In this document: piece by piece, positions 1 to 11,002 of the stretch
Layout: each line of letters begins with the position of its first letter
Position numbering within the stretch: position 1 is the stretch's first letter
DNA from: Epinephelus fuscoguttatus
Taxonomy: Eukaryota > Chordata > Actinopteri > Perciformes > Serranidae
Assembly (NCBI RefSeq): GCF_011397635.1
Contig: NC_064763.1
Coordinates: forward strand, 23,883,437-23,947,436
DNA length: 64,000 bases
Reading direction: 5' to 3'
The notes under the pieces: model-generated
The model's database searches: none
Seen by the model: only the letters and a program-made list of their open reading frames with translations
What the model was told of the DNA's origin: nothing
Translations under genes and position numbers: made by a program

Positions 1-1150
1 CAGCCAACAGACAATAAAGTGGTGTGTTGGACTACAGGAGGCCAAAGCTGAAAACCCAGTGACAATAAAAGGTGACATCAGGAGAGCTCATTCGTCTGAC
101 TCACTGCACAGCCTCTAGATAACTCAACAGATTACAGGGTCTCATATTTATTTATCACTCACCGTGCATGGGCATGTAAACAGCTGTCAAACCAGTTACA
201 TACATGTCATGTGATATTGGAATCTGTTTGTAAAATGGTAATCACCAGGAATCACCAGTGGCACCACAATACAATGTTATTGCAATACTTAAATCACAGT
301 ACAATATGGTTGTGATTTTAAACATTTTATGATATGCTGAGAATTGTGATAACATTTATTGCAATTTATTACCATTTTCTTGCAACTGCAAATTATTTCC
401 TGAAAAAGGAAAACTTGATCAACATCTGTTTCAATTTTTGGTCTGTAAATTAATCATTTTTGTTGCAGCAACATGTATCTAGTGGACTAAAAAAGTAATT
501 GATGTTATTATTCCAGTAAACTACAAAAAAAAGTTGAATTCATATTTACAGTATTAACATTTCCCATAATTAAAAAATGGATACATGGTGTCCGTGTTTC
601 CATTCAGTATTGCCACGTAAAACATTGCGATACTATACTGTATCAATTTACCACCAACCTTGTCTGTAAATTATATATATTGGAAGAAGCTCTGGATGTT
701 TTCTCATATATAGTCGTAATCATGAGAAATTTTAGGAGATGTCCTGGAAAATTATTCATAATTATCCCCCTGCCAATTACTATATGCAGAAACTGAGAAA
801 GAAAATAAACATGAACTGCTCTTTCTGAGATGAGTATTCAGAAACAGAAACCTAGAAATTTTGGAAAGACTTCTTCAGATTTGTTTGATTATATCTTTAA
901 AGACTTTATATTATCAGAGGGAAATGTGGTGTTCGTTTTTAAAATCATAAATGTAAATTTAGCAACTTATTTTGTTGTTTTTCTGGGGGATCTAAATATA
1001 TGAAACTACTTTCTAATTCAACTAACAAAAAAGGCTACCAAGACAATTAATATCTGTTGGTTTATAATATTTGTGTCTAGTGTGATACACCCCTGGGTCT
1101 TTAGTTATTGTTCTATTTGTATACTGAATCTGTGTTGTGTTGTTTTGCTT

Positions 1151-1181
<31 letters not shown>

Positions 1182-1812
1182 CAGCCATCAACCCTCCATA
1201 TTGGAATGGGTTTGTTGGAGGAAGGTGTGGAGGCTTTCGAATAAATAGACCTAATTATGAACAAGGTTAAGGTGGTGTCCTTTGAATGAATTCATATGTT
1301 ACTGCCAACCACGGTATGCAGAAATAAATAAAGACATAAACACAAACTGCTGTTTCTGTGATGAAAATTCAAAAACAGAAACCAAAACAATCTGACAGAC
1401 CCTTAGAAAGTTGTGGTTAATGATATCTTTTAAAACTTTATATTATTATGGGAAAGTGTTGTGTTTGATTTCTTCAAAAACCCTAGAAAATAAGTAGATT
1501 TTTTTATATTAAATTTGATAATGATGGCAAAATTTTGTAGATTTAGCAGTATAATTACTAGAAACTACTTTCTAATTGAACTAACAAAAAAGGCACTAAA
1601 TATCTGTATGTTTAATAATATTTTTTGTAGAAGCTCTTTTATTAGTGCTCTGTTTCTATAGTTTCTCCTGTATATTGAATTTTTATTATATTTATGTTTA
1701 GTTAAATAAAAAAACAGCTATCAACTATTCCATCCTCATGTGGGACAAGAACAAGACTATGGACGGTTAATGGCAGTCCACATGACTTCTCTGTGTTTCT
1801 CTGGCTCTATAC
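1..1812 (-). other. zzef1: ZZEF1 intron 1 (3' part not in window), AT-rich, with an internal duplication
   Basis: No exon was found here. The sequence is AT-rich and holds a diverged tandem duplication of about 430 bp (771-1203 and 1306-1725, listed separately) and a run of about 27 A residues at 1155-1181. Bases 1-770 show nothing I can name. Confidence 0.6.
771..1725. repeat. Diverged tandem duplication, two units of about 430 bp
   Basis: Unit 1 (771-1203) and unit 2 (1306-1725) share the same order of landmarks. Both have a 'tatgcagaaa' block, an 'aaactgct.tttctg' block, 'ttcagaaacagaaacc' or similar, 'aaactactttctaatt.aac', 'taacaaaaaaggc', and a final A-run followed by 'acagc.atcaac'. 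I judge them roughly three-quarters identical by eye. Unit 1 has a much longer A-run. The origin is unknown. Confidence 0.6.
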
Positions 1813-2232
1813 CTCTTCACATTCATCTCTCGGGGCATCTCTGCTCTCCAACATCTCACAGAACTGTTCCACATTGACGGACTCCTCTCCTCGGTTTAAC
1901 CGGTCCTCCAGCCACCGCACCAGGACACCCTCGTTCCCAGCCAGGACAGACTCCCGAATGGCGACACCCGAGTCGCTAATGCGAGCCGCCGCTTCCCTCA
2001 GTTTCACTTGCTCCAGGAGCACACCGGGGCTGGGCGGTCCACCGGTGGGCACGGGCAGGTTATTCGATCCCCTTCCGCTTCTCCCAGAACCGGAGCCGCC
2101 ACCGCCACCGCCTCCGACACCGACGGCGGTGGCCGCAGAGGCCGGACTGTCTTCCGCGAAGCCGGGGCTCTCCGTTTCCACGTCGTCCTCGTCGCCGCTG
2201 CCTCCACCGCAGCCGCTCTCCGCGTTCCCCAT
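1813..2232 (-). CDS. zzef1: ZZEF1 exon 1 (first coding exon; gene continues off the left edge)
   Basis: This exon codes for about 140 N-terminal residues of zinc finger ZZ-type and EF-hand domain protein 1, a very large vertebrate protein. It opens with Met-Gly-Asn-Ala, a possible N-myristoylation signal that the human protein also has. A Gly/Ser/acid-rich low-complexity stretch follows. Then comes a conserved helical block with LLEQVKLREAAARI and RWLEDRLNRGEESVNVEQF, which matches human ZZEF1 as I recall it. The frame meets a GTATAG donor at 1812-1807, just before an in-frame stop, so the exon ends at 1813. The next exon (EF-hand part) lies outside the window, so 1-1812 is intron 1. The exon is GC-rich, as expected for a CpG-island first exon, and faces CYB5D2 head-to-head. 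The open frame on the opposite strand here is a shadow. Confidence 0.9.
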
Positions 2233-2548
2233 GTTTGTTTAACCGACCGAGGGCTCCCCGAAAATCTCTGCGGCCCACCGGGGGGTCAGTTTTGCGACGG
2301 TTGTACCGGTCTGTACACAGACCTCTCTAACCTACAGCTAGAGCTCCGCCGTTCACTACTACCGCATTGACGTTACGTACTGTACGTCAACGAGCCTGGA
2401 ACGGCCTTTGCCTTATTGGTGTGCGCATGCGCTGTGGTGTTCCTGAACACGGAAGTGCTTGTTTTGTTGTGGTGTTGTCACTATTTTACAGACAAACGGA
2501 ATATGATGTAATAAATGGGTGTAATAGTGAAATGCTCATTTAAACAGC
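2233..2548. promoter_or_regulatory. Bidirectional promoter region between ZZEF1 and CYB5D2
   Basis: Only 316 bp separate the two start codons, which face away from each other. The DNA from about 1850 to 2450 is CpG-rich compared with the AT-rich surroundings. Near the middle is 'gcgcatgcgc' (about 2422-2431), which resembles an NRF1 palindrome. Human ZZEF1 and CYB5D2 are also head-to-head. That this is a shared promoter is inference from layout and base composition. Confidence 0.65.
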
Positions 2549-5500
2549 ATGCTGGGCTATGTAATGGTCGCGGTTTTAGCGCTGGCAGTTTTGTACATTC
2601 CTCGTGACTGGTCCGTTATTTTTGGATCTGGATGCAAGCATCAGGAGCCCCCTGCTGCCGTGCGGCTCCTGGGCAGCCGTGAGTTATCGCTGTACGACGG
2701 GAGGGAAGGCAGTGAGGGCCTTTACCTGGCCATACTGGGCCAAGTTTTTGATGTACACAAGGGTAACAAGCACTATGGACCCGGTGGAGCTTATCACTTT
2801 ATGGCAGGTGATTCACCTCTTCTCCTATGTGCCTATATTGTGTTGATTGTAACAGCACACACCTACCTACAGAGAGATCTTTAAATTTTTAACCCGTTTT
2901 CAAGTTTAGATGTATGAGACATACCTTTGTTTTTCCCTCTTTAAACAAAATATTAATAACAGGCTAATAATAATAATGCATCTGTGTAATAAAAAAAATA
3001 CAATAATAATAATAATTATAATAATAATGACTTTATTAATGACAGAGAAAGGTTCCAATGCATTGTTCTGCTGGGAAACCTTTGGTTCGGGCATTCATGT
3101 GGATACCACCTGACCTGTTCCACTCACTCAAACACCGTTGCAGACCAAGTACCCCCCCTCCCCAATGGCAACAGTACTCCCCAATGGCAGTGGCCCCCCA
3201 GCAGGATAATGCACCATGCCACACTACAAACATTGCTCAGGAATGACCCAAGGAATGTGACAAAGACCTCAAAGTGTCCACCTGGCCTCCAAATTCTCCA
3301 GATCCCAATCTGAATGAGCATCTGTGGCACGTGCCATTAACCCACCTCACAACCCACTGGACTAAATGGATCTGCCGCCAACGCACTGGTGCCAGACACT
3401 GCAGGACACTCCCAGAGATCCTGTGTCCATGCCTCGACAGGTCAGATGAGTCTGATCCAAGGAGGCCCCACCTTGGATTAGGGGTACATCTGGGGCACTG
3501 GCACATCACAAGAATCCTTGAACAGATTGGGACCTGGGAGAAATTTAGAAGCCAGGTCGACACCTTGAGCTTTTTCCTCACGCCCCACAGGCCATTTATG
3601 AACAGTTTTTTTAGTGTGGCATGGTGCTTTTTTCTGCTGGGAGGGGGGGCACTACCACTGGGGAGTACTGTTGCCATGAGGGGGGGTACTTGGTACTGCA
3701 ACAGTGTTTGAGTGGGTGGAACATGTCAGGTGGTATCCACATGAATGCCAGAACCAAAGGTCTCCCAGCAGAACAATGCATTGGAACAAAATAATATTCA
3801 CTTCACCTGTCAGTGGTTTTAATGTTTTGGCTAAATCAGGGACACGAATTCCAGTCCAATAACAGCATATACACAGCTACAGTGCATTAGTATCCCTTAC
3901 ACTGCAATGATCTTTATACAGAATGTGTCTGCATTTTCAGGAAGAGATGCTTCACTGTCCTTCATCACCGGAGACTTCACAGAAAGTGGCCTGACAGATG
4001 ATGTGTCCAGTCTGTCCCCACTGCAGGTGATGGCCCTTTATGACTGGCTGGCCTTTTACCAGAGGGAGTACGAGTTTGCAGGTACGTATCGTTTGTCCCC
4101 CAATCTCTTACCATTTGAAATTTTGGATACAGCACATGCATTTCTTCCTCAACAAATTTAGTCATCAGGTACCTTTCAAGCATTTTAAACGATAAGATCT
4201 ATGAAGGATGAAAAATGACACGAGGATAAATAAATACAATAATAAATAAATAAATACAGAAATAAGTAAATAAATAGTGTTTTTAAATGCTGAAATAAAT
4301 ATGGAAATAAATAAATAAAGGCCCACCTCATTAACATACAGACACAGACATAGATATAATTTACAAAAATGTAGAATAAATTTAAGATATTTATTTATGG
4401 ATTGTTTAATTATCAACTTTATTTCCTTATACATGCATTTATCTATTTATTTAAATATTTATTTATTCTCAGAATCAGATTCCGATTTATTGCCATGTAG
4501 GGTTTCACATACAAGATTTTTTTTTCGGTGTATTGGTGCACAACATTGTAAGAAAAAAGTATTGCTAAAATAAAGCGATAAATATAAAATAGAATTAAGT
4601 AACGTAAAAAAATATGGAAAAAAAATCAAAAGAAAAAAATTACAATATACCTGAATTAAAATGAAAATAAAGTTTTTAGAAGTGGTAGTTGTGCAAAGTC
4701 ATTTATTCATCTTAGCATTTATTTGGCCTTTTAATTATTTCCATATTTATGCATTTATTCCTGTATTTATCCATTAATTTATTACTACTTAAGTTATTTT
4801 TCATCCTTTATACTGTACAGGTTCTGTACAGCTTTATTTAAGTTAAGACAGTTTTATTTATATAACCTAACATCCCATATCACAAATTTGCCTTGAGGGG
4901 CTTTTTCCACCCTTATTTCAGACAAGGAAAAATTTTCCTCAAAAAACCCTTAAGGGGGAAAAATTGGAAGAAACTCAGAAAGATGAACAGAGGAAGGTTC
5001 CCGCTCACTGGACAGATAGATGTGCAATAGATGGCGTGTGTACAGACCTTATTAAAATTATGTATAAATAAGTGTCTAACACTCCAATTTTTTTTTTCTA
5101 ATTGAGGATGTTGTAAAGTTCCTCATCAGGTGCTAGTACCTTTTTTCGATTCTGCAACAGCACTACATCAGGGTACTTAGCACCAGAAATCAGAATAGGT
5201 CTTTCCAAAATGTGAGAGAAAGGCTGAAAAAATAAGCCAGTGTTCCCGATGGTTGGAAAACTCCAGAGTATCCAGAATAAACTAGTGGAGCCATTTTATC
5301 TCAGTATCTGTCACAAGTTGAGTCTACACATGGAAACATCCTTTGAATTGCAGTAGCTTGTTTCACCGAATGTCTCCTTATCAGTGGACATCTATCAACA
5401 TCTTTAAAACGCCAGCCAAACAGCCAACCAACATCCACCTGTGTTTACTTTCAGGTCTGTTAACAGGCCGGTTCTATAGTGAGACCGGACAGCCCACAGA

Positions 5501-5958
5501 GGCCCTGCTGCAGGTAGAAGCATCACTAGCAGAGGGCCGGCGAATAAAGGCCCAGTCTGAGGCCGATAAGGTCCGCTTCCCAGCATGCAACGCAGAGTGG
5601 AGTGCTGCCAGGGGTGGAAGAGTCTGGTGCTCCACTAAGAGGTATGGAAATAGTTTTGCTCTAATCAAATATTAACAAGCCTACAGGGCATAAGATGAGA
5701 TGCTGTGATGTACTGCTCACCTGTAATAGAGCGTGTCTGGCACTAGTGGGAATTATCAGGACTGTTCTGTTGTTTTCCTTCAGCGGTGGAGTGGAAAGAG
5801 GCTGGACAGGTGTCCCACGGAAACTCTTCTCGCCAGGCTCCAGCAGTGTTCGTTGTGTCTGTGTTGAAGACCCACCTGCAGCAGAGAAAGACCCCAACCT
5901 GCAGAAATACAACGGCTGCCCTGCACATGCTGAGTCATGCTCTGTTGAAGAGTTTTAG
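2549..5958 (+). CDS. cyb5d2: CYB5D2 (neuferricin), cytochrome b5-like heme-binding protein, 4 exons
   Basis: Coding exons are 2549-2807, 3941-4081, 5455-5641 and 5784-5958. They total 762 bases, or 253 aa (human about 264). All junctions are GT-AG and keep frame. Residues 4-16 are a hydrophobic signal or membrane anchor. Residues 38-135 form the cytochrome b5-like domain of the MAPR (progesterone-receptor-like) type, with KHYGPGGAYHFMAG at 74-87. MAPR proteins use tyrosines here in place of the usual b5 heme histidines, and Tyr76 and Tyr82 fit. The C-terminal part has the conserved blocks GVPRKLFSPG and CVCVEDP and paired cysteines, as in human neuferricin. The family binds heme and is linked to neural differentiation; I infer the same role here. 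Intron 1 carries a palindromic Tc1 derivative, and intron 2 carries an AT-rich MITE and retroelement tails. No clear poly(A) signal follows the stop. Confidence 0.95.
3043..3830. mobile_element. Palindromic Tc1/mariner derivative in CYB5D2 intron 1
   Basis: Left arm (about 3050-3330) reads as the C-terminal coding part of a fish Tc1-type transposase on the plus strand, with CQQDNAPCHT- and PNSPDPNLNEHLW-like blocks in broken frames. Right arm (about 3490-3790) repeats the same sequence inverted, and 'ccaatgcattgttctgctggga' is mirrored at 3768-3785. The right edge 'cagtggttttaatgttttggct' (3815-3836) is the terminal repeat of this Tc1 family. The copy has lost its transposase N-terminus and cannot code for a working enzyme. 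Confidence 0.75.
4195..4812. repeat. AT-rich hairpin MITE (TAAATA-rich arms), with a retroelement tail inside
   Basis: The left edge 'gaaggatgaaaaatgac' (4203-4219) is mirrored by 'ttatttttcatccttta' (4795-4811). The arms are rich in AAATAA on the left and TTATTT on the right. The block 'ggcccacctcattaacatac' near 4320 also occurs, inverted, in a related copy at 58.27 kb. A different sequence, starting 'cagaatcagattccgattta' (about 4470-4690), sits inside and looks like a fish LINE/SINE tail. Confidence 0.6.
4838..5055 (-). repeat. Fish LINE/SINE 3' tail fragment
   Basis: It contains 'tttatttatataacc' followed by 'catatcacaaatttgcctt', 'aacccttaagggggaaaa', 'gaagaaactcagaaagatgaac' and 'tgcaatagatg'. 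This is a widespread tail sequence in percomorph genomes. The same family lies in the opposite orientation at 55.83-55.96 kb, where it ends in a (TTGA)n tail. I cannot assign the family with certainty. Confidence 0.55.
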
Positions 5959-6084
5959 CTGCTGGGCTGGCCCAAAACCTGGACTTCATCATGGACTGCT
6001 TTTAGCAGCACAATACTCAGGGACTCTATAAGGAAACCCATTTTGGCCAAAGTGATGGCAGAGGAAAAAGATATTGTAAGTCAT

Positions 6085-6960
6085 TATCATTTTATATTTT
6101 GCAATACTAGGTCATTATTTTGAGATACATTTTTTTTGGATAATTTCTCTTTATTCTACGATATAAAATCATTATTTTAGAAAGTGTCTCATTATTTTGA
6201 CATACTAATTTGTTACTTTGAGATACTAAGCAATTATTTTGAAAAGCTTTCTCATTATTTTGAAAACTAGCTCATTATTATATTTTACATCATAAAGAGA
6301 TAAATCACTTTAAAAACATTTCCCCTTTATTTTGAAATACTAAGTAATTATTTTAATAATATTTTAATAATAATTATATTAATTATCATTATTATAATAT
6401 TAATTATCATTATTTTGTGATTGATTATTATGAGTTTCTCATTATTTTAAGATACTAATGACATTATTTCATGATACATGTGATTTCAAGACTAGATCAT
6501 TATTTGAGATACCAAGTCATTATTTTGAGATATTAAGTCTTAAAATTAATTTAAAATTAAATTAAAATAATCTTGAAATTAAGAGAAATTTTCTTAGAAT
6601 TATATTATATATTCCAAAGTAATGACTTAAAAATCTCGCTAGTATTACAAAATAATGAGAAAGTTCCTCAAAATAATGACTTAGTATCTCAAAATAAAGA
6701 GAAATGTCATTAAAATAACGATTTCGCTGGAAAAAAAAAAAGACTTGAAAATCTCAAAATATTTACCTAGTATTGCAAAATAATGACAAACTTTCTCAAA
6801 ATAATGACATATCTAAAGATAATGATAATGATTTAAATACTCAAAATAATGACATAGTGTTGCAAAAAAAGAAAAATGTTTCACCTGGTGCATACAACTT
6901 TGTGATGGTAGGCCTAAGTCATAATATTGAGAAAGCTCCTCATTATTTTGAGTCATTTCA
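6085..6960. repeat. Degenerate palindromic repeat of 'tcattattttgagatacta' units
   Basis: From 6085 to about 6560, units of about 20-22 bases with the core 'cattattttgagatactaag' repeat in the plus sense. From about 6600 to 6960 the same units appear in reverse complement ('cttagtatctcaaaataatga'), so the region is one large imperfect palindrome. Short related pieces occur at 9775-9900 and 29570-29610. This looks like a fish hairpin MITE or satellite-like element. Confidence 0.6.
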
Positions 6961-9900
6961 ATGACTTACAGGATCTTTTTTTGCATTACATTGACAGAAA
7001 TGTGCTTCCATACTTCTAACTTATTCACAATAAAGAGCAAGAATGAAGAAGAAGTCAATGCATTAGTTTTTGATGACCTTTATGTAAAGTTGTCCTCCCT
7101 TTCTCTAAAAGGATACACCAGGAAGAGACAGGCTAGATATCTGAGCATACAGATACAATATAATGTGCATAAAAGATTAAACAATGTGCATAAAAGATTA
7201 ACAGAGGCAAGATTTAGGTTTGTCACAATGACAAGCACAAACTGCATTTAAGTACAAAACAGTTGTAGTGGTCAAAAATATCACACATTTATCTGTACAA
7301 TTTAACAATACTTAAAGAGGCCCCACTACTTGGCCGTCCCTCTGCTCCACATTCTCCCCAATGATCGGAAATGTCGTGATCTTGATAAAGTGCACCTGTT
7401 AGGCTTAGAAATCAAGAAGCGTTAAATGTGATGGGGTCAAGACAACGACTTGACTTGAGGCAACATTGTGGGGATCAAGACTTCCAACGAGGACCTCATG
7501 GCAGATAATAAAAATGGAATGTAATCATTTGGTGACTGGTTTTGAAATATGATTTATGATTATGACGATGGCGTGTAAGGACTACAAATTAAATGACATG
7601 CATAGGCATAATAGGCATTTCTGTAACTGAGGAGGATTGTTGAGAGAATTTTGTTTTGTGGTCCACATTTATATTCCTCTTGTGATAAAATAGGCTGTCT
7701 CAGGTCACATTTTCCCAACCTGTTAAAAAGTTCCATTTAATTTGACTGATGCCTACACATGATAGACGATGTGCCAATCATAGAGACAAACTACAGACGC
7801 CCCAAACAGCCATGGATTCAGACATTTTATTTCCTTCATCTTCCCTTGGTAACAAATTAATATTGTTTTCTCAAGATTGCAAGTCATACATGTCATTATC
7901 TCAAAATACCAAATGTTTTCCTGAGACCGTTTCTCAACAAAGACAACACTTTGTGAACTCGAGATAAAGTAGCCTCATCTATTTAAAGCCTGTATCATTG
8001 CAGGAACCATTGCACTAAACAGTTCTGGGGACTACCAGAAAGGACTACCCACTAGGGAGCTCCCCTGAGAACAACAGTTTGCAATCGCACCGCCAATAGG
8101 AACTCTGACGTGACGTCGGCCAGTCTACCACTCAATAGCTATGATGAGTCAAAATCACACTGTATTTCCCACGTCACACTTATGCTCAGTAAAGCCTGGA
8201 TTTGCCCATTTGTCGTGTTTGCTTCCATTTTTTCTTCTGGAGCTGTTGTTTACATGGCTAATGGCTGATCATTTTTTTAAAATCAGGAGTTGCCGGTGCT
8301 CCATTGGCTGTGTTTGACCAATCACCTTACACTTAACATCACTCATGATTCAGTTGTTTTGGGAGGGTACCTACTGTCTAGTAGGAGATAAAAAATGTCC
8401 CTAAAAATGTCATTAAAAGAATTATGATTGTTCCTAGTTATTGTGGTGCAGAGAAAACAAACGGGGCTTTTTAGAACTATTAAAAAGTTCCTTCTGTCCA
8501 AAAACAGCTGTTGTCAGATGAACAAGAGCGTATAAATCATCACATTACATTTCTTTTCAATTTTGGCCTAACACAGGCTGAACTTACTTTATGTCTTGCT
8601 GTTATAGATGAAATACACATTAGCGTGTGTCATCCATACACCAGGAATAGCGCTGGGCTTTGAAGCCAATTTTACACAGTGGCCATACAGTGAAGTTATA
8701 ACTGAAGGGTTATGTCCGCCATGGGACTGAAAAAGACTTTCCTCACGGACTTACATATGGATTGAGATGTCTGTAAATGGGTGGATACATTTATCTGAGC
8801 TCAAACCCGTACTGATGACTCATTTCACCATCAGGATTTGATCAGTTTGGTCTGTTAACATTTTGAAAGTCTAGAAAAGCTGCACAATTAAATAATTTCA
8901 TCCCCGTTTCAAGTCAGTGGAGGGCTAAATCGGAAGTTAGCTGCTCAGCCAGGGAAAGTCTCTCTTGCGCCTGCTCTTTGGGCCCAATGATGCAGAAGAT
9001 CCGGGTAATTTTATACCTGGGAAGTCGAACTTTTAAGGCTTCATGCACCACCCTGTCTCCAAGGCTGTATCCAGTTCTCTTTATACATCTATGGCATCAT
9101 CTAAGAATGTGTTAAGAAACTCTATGTTTCTTTATGTTTCAACAACGCTATGGTTAAAGTGTGGTTATGTTTAAGCACAAAAACCAATTGGTTAAGGGAA
9201 GGGATCATGTTTTGACTTAAAATTCCAGGTTTTAGTGGCACAATCACGCCTAGAAATACCACAGATGTTCGCAGATGTTTTGTTTGCACAAACATTGGTC
9301 CGCAGTTTGGCAGGTGTCTTGCCTAAGCGTCACATCGTCCACTGTCTCCTCCATCTTGTCTTAGAAAATCAGCTCATATTATCAGGACTGCTTCACTTTA
9401 GAAACTTTGATGGGACACATACAAAATGTACAACTGTAACATATCTGTGGTTTGTAGAAACATACAATGCCAAAATTTTATTCTAGTGCCAAGGCATGAA
9501 ATAGCAGTGTTGGGTCAAACGTTTTAGGCTTCATACGCCACTTTTACAGAAATGAGCGAGGCCCTGAGCGAGGCCCCGTCTCCACAGCTGTATCCAGTTC
9601 TCTTTATACATCTATGGCATCATCCAAGAATACGTTAAGCAAGACTCAGCCTTATCGGTGGTCCAATCAAAGCATGTCAGCTTGGCATGTCAAGTTTGGT
9701 TGAGATATCGAAACACAATGGCCTTTTGAGTTTAATTTATGAAACACTGCTTTGATGTGATCGTCAATGAATTATGTCATTATCTCGTGACAAAAAAAGG
9801 TTCTTTAACTTGACAAAATAATCTTGTTATCTCGAGAAAACAAGATGTTATTTCAAGATAAGGACCTCAATGACTCGTGATCTTTGAGAAAACAAAATAA

Positions 9901-10050
9901 TAAAATGTTTGAATCTTTGCCGTTTCGGCTTCTGTGGAAAACAACTCAGTTTCATGAGTAATTCCATCCTCGTCCAGTTTTGCCATTTTTCACCTCCGAC
10001 AGTAAAGTAAAACAGTTTCAATGTAATAATACTGGATCTAACTAGATTAG
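6961..10050. other. Intergenic region between CYB5D2 and ANKFY1 (tail-to-tail)
   Basis: I found no gene here; the short open frames have no recognisable protein. Two related pieces (about 9030-9118 and 9525-9640) share 'gctgtatccagttctctttatacatctatggcatcat', so one dispersed repeat is present twice. The stretch 8015-8500, with 'ggactaccagaaaggactac' at the left and 'ggtacctactgtctagtagg' inside, resembles a MITE, but I could not define its ends. Confidence 0.45.
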
Positions 10051-10059
10051 ATTGATCAT

Positions 10060-10682
10060 TTGATGATGCTCATTTATTTGAAACAAAAGCTGCTTTTCCT
10101 TTAAATCCTCCTCGTCTGTCCCACTTTATCCGGTCAACACAGAATTTGGGTGACAGAAGAGTGAAAGATGAAAGATTACAGAGAACATGCTGATAGTTCA
10201 GTCCTTGTAAGTGATCTAGGGCAATTGTACACATTTACTCTGCTCTTGGCTGACAACATTGTGTAGCATTGAACTTTTGTCTTTGGGCAGGTCACATAGC
10301 ATAAAGGCTGCTGATGGTGAAATATCGCAACAGAGAAGAGGAACAGAAAAAACTCTAATTGTGATTTGATTTAAATGTTCATCATTGGATTGAAACGTCC
10401 TGCTTGTGACAAATAATTACAAACATTTTGGAAAACTGATTAACAAAGAGCCCAGCCGTCATGGAGCTGGAGCGCTTCTGTCTTATATCCACTTAAAGAT
10501 CAAAACAGAAACAAAAAGACAATGTTTCACTTTCTATTTGAAACGTCCCTCTAGAACATTATGTTTTTTTTCATAGACTGAAATAGTATAAAGGTGATGG
10601 TCCATAACTGTCCTGCTACTGATGTCCCTTCTCCTGGTGTGCCTGAATAACTGAGAGGGTGGAGGATATCCAGGCCGCTGCA
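10060..10682 (-). other. ankfy1: Probable ANKFY1 3' UTR
   Basis: This follows the ANKFY1 stop codon (10685-10683) on the minus strand. An AATAAA on that strand (plus-strand 'tttatt', 10073-10078) could be the poly(A) signal. The extent is inferred; no transcript data are available. Confidence 0.4.
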
Positions 10683-11002
10683 TTACGACACCCCACCCAG
10701 AGTTAGTACATCAAAGCAGATGTCACACACCCTCACCGGCTTGTTCAAGTCAAACTTGATGATGGGGATCTCCTTTATAGAGCACTTGTGGCACAACAGG
10801 CGCCCACAGTGGCGGCTGGAGTTGAGGAGGAGACACAGGATTAGTCACACAGTCTGACACAAGATGAGGACGACGTGAGAAATAACGGAGAGAATAATAA
10901 AAAAGACTAACCAGTGATGTTTCCGTGTTGTAACACCAAACTTGGCAACACATTCATAGCAGTTGGATCCATCACACCAAGGGGGCTCTTTGGACAGCAT
11001 AT
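10683..11002 (-). other. ankfy1: ANKFY1 FYVE zinc finger (last two coding exons)
   Basis: The exons 11002-10912 and 10815-10683 carry every FYVE signature: a W-x-D start (PPWCDGSNC), the basic RKHHCRHCGR ligand patch that contacts phosphatidylinositol 3-phosphate, and the closing RVC motif (VRVCDICF). All eight zinc-binding cysteines/histidines appear present, so membrane binding should be kept. Confidence 0.93.

Noticed and set aside
1793-2370. Long open frames on the plus strand opposite ZZEF1 exon 1
   Set aside because: They are GC-rich shadows of the real exon and resemble no protein.
3237-3711. Open frames of 145-154 codons on both strands
   Set aside because: They are chance frames through the palindromic Tc1 remnant, in the wrong frame for transposase.
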